Shown one piece after another: positions 10,517 through 20,593 of a stretch of DNA of 64,000 nt; position 1 is the stretch's first letter; every line of letters begins with the position of its first letter. Under the pieces are notes generated by a model. It did not search any database. It had not been told where the DNA came from and saw nothing but the letters and a program-made list of their open reading frames with translations. Position numbers and translations under genes: made by a program. This stretch comes from Hypholoma sublateritium FD-334 SS-4 (taxonomy: Eukaryota; Basidiomycota; Agaricomycetes; Agaricales; Strophariaceae). The DNA is taken from contig KN817555.1 of NCBI GenBank assembly GCA_000827495.1, forward strand, positions 137,928 through 201,927, given 5' to 3'.

Positions 10517-11426
10517 ATGGATCAACTGGTGAGATTTATTACCGCCAGCCTGCGAGCGTAGAACGGCCGATACTGACGTCAACCTCTCACAGTCTGAAGG
10601 TGAAGTGTCGTAGCAGCATCGTGTTTTAGGGCCCTGCTGATAGACGCCCTCCACACCCCCTTAACGTCGCCTTCCGCTGCGCTTAGAGCAAATCGCCGGT
10701 ACGTGGGGCCCCATCGCTCGCGATCAGGCCTGAGCACCCCCTGCCCGACACGCGACGCTAACCGATGCCTATGTCGATTAGAATTCAAGGAGGCGTTCTC
10801 ATTGTTCGATAAGGGTGAGTTCGCCATTCCCAGTCGCAGCGCCGCCCAGGGTACTAATTCAGTTGCAGACGGCGATGGCACAATCACCACCAAGGAACTC
10901 GGCACGGTCATGCGCTCGCTGGGCCAGAACCCCACCGAGGCGGAGCTGCAGGACATGATCAACGAGGTCGACGCGGACGGCAATGGCACGATCGACTTCC
11001 CCGAGTTCCTCACGATGATGGCGCGCAAGATGCGCGACACCGACAGCGAGGAGGAGATCAAGGAGGCGTTCAAGGTCTTCGATAAGGATGGCAACGGCTT
11101 CATCAGTGCCGCTGAGCTGAGGCATGTTATGACCAACCTCGGTGCGCAGTCTTTGCTCGGTTTCAGGATCCAATGAAATTGATGTTGGGTTATTTTCTGT
11201 TACCCAGGCGAGAAGCTAACAGACAACGAAGTCGACGAGATGATTCGTGAAGCAGATATCGATGGCGACGGCCAAATCAACTATGATGGTGCGTTCCAGT
11301 ATCATCTCTACTCCAAAAGCCTTGTTTAATCATATCTGCGTCTAGAATTCGTGAAGGTTCGTACTAGGTTTGTGAGGCTTGTGATCAGACTACTGATCCC
11401 TTCTCCAGATGATGCTGTCGAAGTAG
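10517..11426 (+). CDS. CMD1: calmodulin
   Basis: Eight exons: 10517-10528, 10593-10599, 10687-10698, 10782-10814, 10869-11141, 11208-11288, 11346-11356, 11409-11426. They give 148 residues, one fewer than usual because the start is MDQL rather than MADQL. All four EF-hand loops are present: [36 protein letters not shown] and [12 protein letters not shown]. The linker [13 protein letters not shown] and the C-terminus FVKMMLSK are standard. It is the cytosolic Ca2+ sensor that activates calcineurin and CaM kinases. The striking point is the micro-exons of 12, 7, 12, 11 and 18 nt, which would be missed by simple ORF calling. Assignment is certain. Confidence 0.98.
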
Positions 11427-11893
11427 GCTCCTCCAAATCTTGTAATATAGTACAATGTAGTTCCATTCAAATCTCAAGAACATTGTCTGGATACCCCTTA
11501 CCTCAGATAGGAATGTAACTAGTTCAAGTTATACTAAACCGGCAAACAACTGGCAGCTCGAACAGTTGCCGACCATGACTGCATGGTATATAGAAATCTC
11601 TCAATCCATGCGTTGCGCCAGCAAAGTACTGCGTGTCAACGCAGCTGTTAGCATGCTAAAAAGAAAACGTGGCCGGCTCAAGCTACCGGGCAATATGTTG
11701 ATCTTTGAAAAGATAAATTATAAAATGGGATAAAACATAATTTATAAGATGGAATTCATATGTCTGAATCCCGATTCCTCCTGACATTCTCAATTGTAAA
11801 TTTCGCTGGAAGCCTGGAACTTGTCACTGGTGGACCGTGGAAATTGGCCTGGATATCAAATACCTTGGGAACTCACAGGAATTACCAAAAAAT
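11427..11893. other. intergenic, no feature seen
   Basis: AT-rich 3' flank of calmodulin with no frame of interest. Confidence 0.6.
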
Positions 11894-11974
11894 GCCCGCT
11901 GGCTGGTTTGAACAACCGACCTCACCATAACTTGTAATTACGAGTGGCGCGCTCTACCACTGAGCTAAGCGGGC
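11894..11974 (-). tRNA. trnT: tRNA-Thr (anticodon CGU) with 10-nt intron
   Basis: The minus strand folds as a full cloverleaf: acceptor GCCCGCT pairs with AGCGGGC, D stem GCTC/GAGC, anticodon stem CGCCA/TGGTG, T stem GGTTG/CAGCC with loop TTCAAAC. The anticodon CGT reads ACG (Thr). A 10-nt intron sits one base 3' of the anticodon, the canonical eukaryotic position. Confidence 0.94.
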
Positions 11975-13234
11975 ACTGCACATGTTTCAGTTTGTTTTAA
12001 TCAGTCACGCTCAATAGCATATAATCAACTGATCATGTCAAGATGTACGAATTATTTGTCATCTTCAACCAACCATTCCGCCCACGTTCGCCGGCTAATA
12101 AGGTTTTGTCGCACCTTCCTTCAACCTGCCTTGGGCCTTTCTTTTATTCCTCATGTGGTCCTCATCTACGTCTGTTAGTGCCGAACTCAGGAAACTCGTG
12201 ACTAGTACTTGCTTGACTTCAAATCGCGTTGCGACTGGCCTGGCCATTGACATAACATTTTCATGGCATCCGAGCCCACAATTCCTCCACGTTCTTCCAG
12301 GACACTAGGAAGCGGTGAAGCGTCGAATATCCTACCTGCGACGGCCAATAACCATGTAATGGGGTACTTTATGGGCGTGGCATGTTCATGTCAGGCAAAG
12401 ACATACCCCAGATCCCGACGGAGAGGAAATCCAGTTCCTGTAGATTGCTTGCCAGGAAACAAGGTTTTGTACAAGGGATAATTTGTAAATCGTCCCACAC
12501 TTCCCAGTGCCTGCCATTTGCTCGTGCTACGGCTTTTCATTGCTGCTCCACCTGCCACCGACATATTTTGGGCGTTTGTGGTTTACGAATGAATCTGCAA
12601 CACGCTCGTCCCTCGCGGAGCTATCAGTGTATATTTCACCGATACTCTTCACTCGGCACCTGCAGGCGCCTGGTACTCTTTTGCTCAGTTGAGTCCGGTC
12701 TGTCACTTTTGTCGGCTTGATGAACGCGAAACGACCGGTAAAATGCAACCAATCAGTACTTTTCAGGCTCGCGCCCCTCGGGGTTGCGAGAACAAATCTA
12801 TCATTTACATAATACATGTCCTCCTCTGTCCTCCCGCGAAACTTTGGCGCCAATAACGGTCATAAACATACCACCACTTCCACAGCTCTTTTGGACTTGG
12901 AAAGCCGTAGAATTCGATGCCTTTCCTCTGCACTGGCAACCCTAGAGAGAACACACTCCTTGGCTCCAACGATCATACATAACCTTATTTTTCATATTCT
13001 GCCTCTCACGCATTGTGGTCGCTAGCGTACAATGGCGCTGTCACCTGGATGATGGACGCCGGAAGTGATTTTTCATTTCTAAAGGCAGCACAAGTCGGCA
13101 GCAGTGTATGTATGACCTAGCGATCAGGTGTTGACGAGATATAAAATTGTTCAGACAGGCACTGAACTGGGTGAACTTATTCTTGGTGTCTCTCCCCCAC
13201 CGCCCTCTGTTCACTCCCCGCCCCCTTCCATCCT
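11975..13234. other. gene-poor stretch, no assignable gene
   Basis: Frames of 60-112 codons exist on both strands (for example minus 12527-12853), but none has a recognisable domain, signal or matching neighbour exons. Confidence 0.5.
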
Positions 13235-14821
13235 ATGTTAGTTGGACGCTCAAGTTCTTCAGTCATCGGTGGCGTGTGTGGGGTGATTGTTGACGAGGAA
13301 CTGACTATTGTCGCCATCTTTTCCACGGCCGGCATGGTGCGTGCCACCGCTCCGCTATCTGTAATCATTGACGTCCCCGCCCGTCATACTTTTGTTAGGT
13401 GGAGGCACTCTTCTATGGTCAGATCAGCTTCCTTTCCGCCACTATTTAGCCTTCGCATATGATCTCACCACCACGCAGGAATACATTTCACCCTCTTCTG
13501 CATATGTCTCTACTTGTTCATCCACAGACGACGGTCGATCCGGTGGCCTTTCTTTATTCCTGCCGCCGTCATGTTCGTGTTGTCAACCGCTGACATCTCT
13601 ATAACGTTTCGCATACTGTCGTACGCGATTGCCAAATTCAACCATCCAGGAGTTGAAAAACAAGCCTCCAACCTCCTCAAGTATAAAACAACGCTGTTTG
13701 TCGCTTCAAAGTGAGCCTATTGTTTCGTGGATATATCATCATGCATTGTTTACTTCTGTGGCAGTTGCGTAGGCGAGTTAACTCTTGTGAGTCGACTAGT
13801 ATCAGTCATGGATCTATTATGTCTGCTCATTCAATGTTGTCATTTGAAGCTTTTAAGGTGCTACGGCGTGTGGGACCGCTCCAAATACGTCCTAGCGTTG
13901 TGTTCGCTGCTTGTCATAGGAGACACTAGTGAGTTTTGTCATCCCTTCGCTCTCTGGTTTATTTTATATAGCCGACACCCGTAGTATGGGGATTTCTGGG
14001 GCTGGGTCCAGGCTTCCTGGTAACTCAACCCAACAAGTTTGTTCCAATCTATGCCTGGAACATCTTCGCGATTAATATACTGCTGACAATGATTACCGGT
14101 AGATATCTTCCACGGGATCTAAACAAGAGTGTAAACGCTGACTGCGCTCTCGTCGGATTCAGTTGTCCGGGTATTCTGGATCTCAAAATTTGCGAAAAGA
14201 GCTTTCGGCCAGAGGCAGAGCATATATGATACGGCCATTGCAATTCTGTGCGTTCTTGACGGAACCGTAGGCAAATGCCTGGTAATAATTAACTTGATAA
14301 TTAGGGTGGAAACAGGGCTAGCGTATTCCGCGTGCCTCCTACTGTTTCTTCTATACCCTACGACGAAATCCTCCAGAGTGCGTATTGAGCTATCGAATGA
14401 GTACGTTAGAGATAACTAACCGGTTTCATTAAGACTTATTTGATCATAATATGCATGCGAGTTGTGGTAAGTGATGGATGGCATACACCAACTCTATTTC
14501 TCGCCGGCGTCCTCTTACTTGTTTGAATCCTTCCACCAGGGGATCGCGCCCACGCTTCTGATTGTACAGGTCGGGCTGGGGAGCATAAAACCTAAAACAA
14601 ACGCCCCCACCACGCTCTCCAATTTTCACGTGCGGACGAACTCCGTCGTTCTGGACACCCTAGGCACCTCCATGGCGCAAGACGACGAAGGCATCAGGCG
14701 GAACGGCTTCCGAACAAACCCGCAGGATGAGGAGGTAGACATCGCGACGCTGGCCCGCGCTGACAGACCGAAGTCAATGTTTACCCCCTTGACAGTCGAC
14801 GTTACGACACAGGATGCATGA
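13235..14821 (+). CDS. orphan seven-transmembrane protein, paralogous to the gene at 56.9 kb
   Basis: Ten exons: 13235-13336, 13399-13417, 13479-13710, 13765-13786, 13850-13928, 13985-14098, 14163-14247, 14305-14377, 14434-14466, 14540-14821. They close in frame to 346 residues. A 19-nt second exon encodes VEALFY; the third opens with a helix IHFTLFCICLYLFIHRR. Later landmarks are RCYGVWDR, AIAILVETGLAYSACLLLF and VVGIAPTLLIVQVGLG, a pattern shared by the large mushroom family of 7TM receptor-like proteins. The ~80-residue tail is polar. Ligand and signalling role are unknown. The initiator is the least certain part; another exon upstream is possible. Confidence 0.8.
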
Positions 14822-15788
14822 AAATACTGTTTACTGAACTGTGCGCTGCGCGAAAACTATTAGTTGTACCTGTTCCGGATCCAGCCCTATACCCAGCCTG
14901 CACATGCTATGGCTGTTTTGTCGTTATATGATATGTACTGTAATTATACTAGCACCAACTTCTTTATGTACAATACACACCTACTTAGAATCAAATGCTT
15001 CGTGCAGTCGAATCAATGCCGCGCTTCTGGTATTCGACCTATGCGTTTCCTGTCCCGGGCGGCAGAGCTGCTGGTCCTTACTTTTTAATCGATCATTCGG
15101 CAAGTAACAGTGCTCCCTAAGCTCGAGTTAAGGCTTCAGGCCTATGTAGAGAGGACAAATTTTGACAATATAATCCACGGGGGCCGAATGAAATATGGCA
15201 TAAGATTTTATGACTGAAACTATTTACCTTTTCGACAGTGCTCAAACAGCAGAGTAACCTAGCCAAATCTGTCAAAAAATAAGCACAAGCATTATGCATC
15301 CTTGATGCATCCCGGACCACAGCGCCGGTCGTTCATTGCATATGCAGCACTCAGAAACTTCTCCGAGTTGCTGTATTGTGACATCGCCGTTCACTGCGGG
15401 ACCATGACTGCCAATGGCCCAGTGAGCCTCATCATTTTGCCACTGCCAAATACGACTCAACTGTACGTAACCCACAAAGTTTGAACAAAGTGCTAATATT
15501 GTACCATCTTTCAAGGCTTTTCAACTTTTGGCTGCCTTGGGGGGATTTCGGAGCTTCCGCCTAGAGCGAAAAGACCTCAAGGAGAATACTCAAGGAGAAT
15601 AACGAAAGCAAACCGAAAGGCAAGGACCGTTTAGCAACATCATGCTCAAAAAATCGGTTCTACGGAATCCGCGGATACTTCTAGGTAGGTCCACATTTTG
15701 AAGCCCGAGCTGGCACAAACAGGGAGGGGGAGACGTATTTCTACGGAAAGATCAAGAGTATCCGTACCTTGCAATTCATCCTACCGAC
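14822..15788. other. intergenic, no feature seen
   Basis: No frame with family character. It includes the terpene synthase promoter region. Confidence 0.6.
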
Positions 15789-17275
15789 ATGTATGCCTTT
15801 CGCCCTTTCCCCGAGACCTTCTCTCTGCAGAACCTTGCAGATATCAGCGCCCGAGCATGTGCGCTCAAAGTCAATCCACACAGCCAGCTAGTGGCTGAAA
15901 AGATGCGCCAGTGGTTTCTGGGGTGAGCATCAGCCAACATGGGAAGGAGTGCGCCATTGGTATCTTGATTCCTACAGGTTTGAGGTGTACGACAACGTTC
16001 GCAGCAGTGAATATGTTAACCGTGGACGCTTTGACACTTTCGCTGCCTTGAGCTTCCCCGATGCAGATCCCAGTCACCTGGAGACCTGCTTGGCCTTCTT
16101 CTACTGGGCGTTTGCGGTATGTCACTTCAGATATTCACCAATTTTATTCAACATAGTTTACCTAGACGGACGACCTCTCGGATGAAGGCGAACTGCAGGC
16201 GAAGCCTGAATCCGTCAAGAACAGCGTCGATATATGCCGGGAGGTCCTGGACAATCCAAACGTCCCTGTGCCTAGTTATCCATACGCAGCAATGCTCCAA
16301 GAGTGAGTCCTTTCTGAGTAGCTCACCTGGTTCTTGACGACAAGCCCGAATATTGTAGTCTCTTCAAGCGTATCCAAGCTACGGCAACGCCGGGGGCATG
16401 CACCAGGTCAGCCATCCATTCCTACGACCCAAAACTGCCCCGATTTGACTGACTCACGGATTATAAAACACCAGGTTTATGGCCGCGTACCAGGCATTTA
16501 GCGACTCTCAAGTCAATCAATCTCATTGTCGCTTTACGGATACGATGCCTTCCGTGAACGACTTCATACTATCCAGGCGAGCTACGATTGGTGCAGCTTT
16601 AGTCGAAGGTATGCTTTGAGGCGAACTGGGATCTCGATGAAATGATGGCAATCTTCGCCACTGCTAGCAATGATAGAATATTCCTTGGATTTGGATATTC
16701 CAGACTACGTGTTCGAGAATTCCATCGTCAAGGCTATGTCGGATGCGACAACGGACATCATGACCTGGCCCAATGTGAGTGTCATGATTCACGTTTCCGA
16801 ATGATGACCAACTGCTTCGAACTTAGGATCTCTGTTCTTTCAATGTAAGAAAGAGCACATACTCAGGAAGCATATGCCGTCACTGACCAACGTACAGAAA
16901 GAGCAAGCCGACGGTGACTTCCAAAACCTCGTTTGCATCATCATGGTCGAGCACAACATCGACCTCCAAAGTGCGATTGACTTGCTGACGAATATGCTCG
17001 ACGAACGGGTCAAAGAATATCTAGCGCTGAAGCAATCCCTGCCGTCGTTCGGGACGAAAGTCGACATTCAACTTTCGAGGTACCACACAGCCTTGGAGCA
17101 TTTTGTGCAGGGGACAGTGGTGTGGTACTACATGAGCCCTCGTGAGTACGTGGTGTATCTTCAATTCAGATAGTCTAACCTGCTCTTAGGCTATTTCTCT
17201 GCGGCCGATCGAAAGGATGCTTTACAACGCAAAGAACTACTTCTGAAATTGAAGGTTTTTCCGAGTTTGAACTGA
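15789..17275 (+). CDS. sesquiterpene synthase (class I terpene cyclase)
   Basis: Nine exons: 15789-15922, 15978-16116, 16166-16302, 16359-16406, 16475-16608, 16668-16774, 16827-16844, 16898-17141, 17190-17275. They give 348 residues, the normal size. The aspartate-rich Mg2+ motif is DDLSDE at 93-98. The second metal motif, NDLCSFNKE, is at 233-241 with N233, S237 and E241; its middle is encoded by an 18-nt exon. The conserved Arg-Tyr pair near the C-terminus is at 321-322. The family ionises farnesyl diphosphate and cyclises it in the cytosol. The general layout resembles the mushroom synthases that include protoilludene makers, but the product cannot be read from sequence. No P450 or oxidase lies next to it. 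All catalytic motifs look intact. Confidence 0.92.
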
Positions 17276-18058
17276 ACAACGCGCCCAAAAAGGGTTTCCG
17301 ACTCGCGCTAGTTTTTGACCCGCGACTAAAGATAGATAGATAGATAGATGAAGATTTATAGAACCTAGAAATTTGTCGACGAGGATTCAATTGAAACACG
17401 TATATTGGCCCAATTCCAAGTTGATCATGAGGCGGAGGATTGCACTAAGTTTGCGGAAAAGTGAAGTGGTCCGTCGTCACCGTTGCCGTAGTTGTTTCAG
17501 TTCTGTGCAACCTGGAGTGTTCATATTTTTCAAGAAGAGCGTAGGCGCACACCTTACTGCACCAAAAAAGACTCCGTACGTGTAAAGACACAGTCAGCCA
17601 GGGTGTTGCATGAATCGTTGGATTATTGTGCTCCACGGCCACATACCGAGGAAATATGTCAGCTTCGGCTTCCATGATAACGTTTGTCTCAATCGCTATG
17701 CATATAAGACGCGAGACATAGCTATGAATCAAATAGGATAATCAGGAGCGTGTTGAAAAAAATAGACAGCAAACTCAGCGTGATCGAGGACAACTTTCAA
17801 AGGTTCCACGAGCATATCTTTCAATTTCCGGTATGTCATCTAAATATCAAATTCCTGAAACGGATCCTGCAATAACACGCAATAATTTGTTGCGGTGCTA
17901 AATCCCTTCACCAAGAGAGAACCAATCGTCTGGAATGGCTTGAGTTACGTGGCTCTTGAAGGCCTGTAAATGGGATCTCTACCCTGATGCTTCCGACTCG
18001 AAAACGATTGGTATTAACAGATAGCGTGGAGCAAACAAACGTGTATTCAGCGATGTTG
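17276..18058. other. intergenic with (GATA)5 microsatellite at 17331-17350
   Basis: A GATA tandem repeat follows the synthase. Around 17748-17832 a plus-strand stretch reads KKIDSKLSVIEDNFQRFHEH before a possible donor. It is protein-like and may be a remnant of a larger gene, but no matching exons were found. Confidence 0.5.
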
Positions 18059-18443
18059 TTATGAGCTGAGCAGTTGCCCAACTTGTTTCTCTACTTCGGA
18101 CACTGAGAGTCCGTCCAGTTCAACGTGCTTTTCTACGCCGAGTTCTGCGGAAACAATTAATACCGCACAGAACGAGGATAACTGAACACTCACCAAACCG
18201 TGCAAAGACACGCGCAGGTGTCCCAGTCGCCTCTCTGATCATGACGGGAAGGTCCGGGTTGTGTTTCTTGATTACTGGGTATTTCGAAACGATGAACGCC
18301 CTATGTAGAGTAAGGTTGAGTCACCGAGCGCGGCGAGGTGCTTGCAATGAGACGGACCTAGTCCCCGCCGACGCCGGGCCTGTCTGCGAGCACAGAATGC
18401 GAATTTCCCGCAGAGCTGGTGAGAACGTCTTTGCGAAACTCAT
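18059..18443 (-). CDS. NDUFA2: NADH:ubiquinone oxidoreductase B8 subunit (NDUFA2 type)
   Basis: Three exons (18358-18443, 18194-18300, 18059-18144) splice to 92 residues. The product begins MSFAKTFSPALREIRILCSQ and continues TGPASAGTR, AFIVSKYPVIKKHNPDLPVM, IREATGTPARVFARF and GVEKHVELDGLSVSEVEKQV. This is the compact thioredoxin-like L51/S25/CI-B8 fold of the small accessory subunit of mitochondrial complex I, and the length matches the family. The N-terminal region Leu-Cys...Thr-Gly-Pro-Ala-Ser is characteristic. The gene lies wholly under an unrelated plus-strand open frame and diverges from the RGS gene, with 208 bp between the two starts. Confidence 0.9.
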
Positions 18444-18651
18444 GATGCAGGAGGTTGGCAGGAGGTTAATGGGAGGCCTGAGCGACCTCCGGAACGATGA
18501 GGCCACGGGAAAATGTGCTTACGTCAGCCGTTACCACCCAAGGTTTCAACAAGTCGGTCTGGCACCCACACTTGTTCCCGTCGCCAACAACGAGCAAGAC
18601 CCCGTCCGACGCCCCCCACGACGCGCATCCATCCCCTCATCCCGCTTAGCC

Positions 18652-20015
18652 ATGGACGACGAGAAGAGGCAACAAGATGACTGGGCAAGCAGCCGCAAGA
18701 ACCGGCTGCCCTCCTTTACAGAGGTTCTCTCGAGGAGAACCAGACCCCCCGTGGATCTTTTCATGTTCTAGTCCGTGTTCTTTTGCCACCCGAATGTTAT
18801 GTGGATAATTAACGTCGTGTGCCACAGCCTCTTCTTGCAGAGGGAGGGCGCGGAGGATATCCTAGACTTTTGGTTGGACGTGCAGCAGCACGAGAATCTC
18901 TGCCGAGCGTACTTCAAGGACGTCCGCAAGTCGGGGCGCACCATCAAGGAGGATTGGCCGCAGTACTGGGAGTACGCCAGGAGGCGGGGATCTATCTACG
19001 GCACCGTCGTGGGTCTGAATCACGATGGCATGGGCACGAAGAGGAGCACGGCGAGCACGGGCGAGATGCTGTCGGAGAACGACAGGCGCAATCTGGCGGC
19101 AGCAGGGAACGAGGAGAAGGGTACGTACCGCTCGACGAGCCCGCGGCCGGCGACAGGGCAGTCCGAGCACACACGAGTCGCCTCTGCGGATCCCACCGAG
19201 CCGCTCGACGGGCACGCGCCACGTTCCTCCACGCCGTTTTCCCTGTCAGGCCGCACGCCTACGCTCTTCAACCTCCGACGCGCGTCGCGCGCGCCCACCG
19301 TCATCCCCCGCTCTGCTGCGATCACCCGCTTGGACCTAATTGCCTCCGCCGAGCGCATCTTCTACCGCTACCTCTCGCCCGCAGGCAACACCGTGAACTC
19401 GCCCGAGAACCACGAAATCTACCTCCCGCCAGCACTGCGCATCCACAGCTTCCCGCTCAGCAGCTCGTCCGAGCCTAGGTCGCAGACAGAGATGGCGCTG
19501 ATGGCCCAGATCCCCGACATATTCCATGCACAGAAGGAGTATTGCTTCCGCGCGATGGAGCAGGATGCGTTCCCTCGCTTCCTCCGCTCGAAGGCGTTCG
19601 GCAACCTGACGCCAATATCCGCCCTCGTGCGGCTGATCCTGGGCCTCATTATCCTCTGGATTGGCCTTGCAGTAGCATTCGCTCTAGTATTCCTTGATGT
19701 GCATCCCAAGTCTAAGAGATTCTTCGTAAGCATTTCATTAGCATCGTCTACGTTACTCAAACTAATTTTTACGCTAAGCTTTTCATCCCATTCTCGCTGG
19801 CCATCCTCTTCCTGGTGTCACATCAATACGAGCTTGACCCTATCCTTGTCTTTTTCGGCCAATCCGAAACAACTCCTTTCCGTACACTTACCATCCGCGA
19901 GCCATATGTGAAGAAACTGCTTGTGGGCCGCGCCATCTGGGTCAGCGTGCTCGTCACGGCATTCGTTACCGCCTTGACGCTGCTTTTCTGGGCTGTTCCC
20001 GGCCACCGCCTATAA
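18652..20015 (+). CDS. RGS-domain membrane protein, Rax1-like
   Basis: Three exons (18652-18770, 18828-19725, 19779-20015) give 417 residues. Residues ~15-75 start an RGS fold: LPSFTEVLSRRTRPPVDLFM, FYLFLQREGAEDILDFWL, DVQQHENLCRAYFKD. A Ser/Arg-rich insert of about 130 residues follows, then the second half of the RGS box (PPALRIHSF; FHAQKEYCFRAMEQDAFPRF; LRSKAFGNL). Three hydrophobic helices end the protein. The same plan, a split RGS domain plus C-terminal membrane helices, is seen in yeast Rax1, a bud-site marker of the plasma membrane. The RGS part would normally stimulate a G-alpha GTPase or act as a scaffold. The first ATG of the frame was chosen. Fungal Rax1 orthology is likely but not proven here. 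Confidence 0.83.
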
Positions 20016-20593
20016 GCCCCCCCCCGACGGCTGTCTCGCATGACAAGTTTATCGAGACTACTAGACGAAATATCAAACAGGACGAAGCTCGTGGTAAATT
20101 TATTCGGTTAACATCTCCTTTCTGCTTACTTGCTTGCAATTTTTTATACTCTCCGTTTTCCTTCCTCGCCCTTATACCACACCGTCAATCGCGAACCGTT
20201 TACCTACTTTTTCTTGTGTCTCAGCCACGATCACGACATATTCATGGTATCGTCTTTTCTATTTTAATACCTTATCATCTATGACATTGTTCCCATTCTC
20301 ATTTATCGTCGTATGAGTGTTTTGTGTTTATAGCTTCTTCAGCTTCATTAAGGATACCCGCCTACTCAATATACTTGGACCGTTGCGATATAGCTTGCAA
20401 TACCCCTCCGCCATTCCTTTCCATCCATCTCACCCTATCGTACCCTTCATCTGCCCACCAATATGTATCGGTCTACGAAATAAAATGAAGTCGTGTTTGA
20501 AATCGGGCTAAGTCTGGAACCTAATTCAGCCGCCAGCGTGAGGAAATACATAAAAGCGTGATGCGCAGTTCTTCCCTTCCGTTTCATCCACCA
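20016..20593. other. intergenic, pyrimidine-rich 3' flank
   Basis: A run of C residues and T-rich DNA follow the RGS stop. No gene is seen. Confidence 0.6.

Noticed and set aside
12527..12853. 108-codon minus-strand frame
   Set aside because: No family, no adjoining exons, and an overlapping plus-strand frame of similar length; insufficient support.
13235..17275. Terpene biosynthetic cluster around the sesquiterpene synthase
   Set aside because: Neighbours are a 7TM protein, a complex I subunit and an RGS protein. No oxidase, transferase or transporter is within reach except unrelated genes over 30 kb away.
18241..18771. 176-codon plus-strand frame read as one gene
   Set aside because: Only its end (from 18652) is coding, as the first exon of the RGS protein. 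The earlier part is antisense to the complex I subunit.
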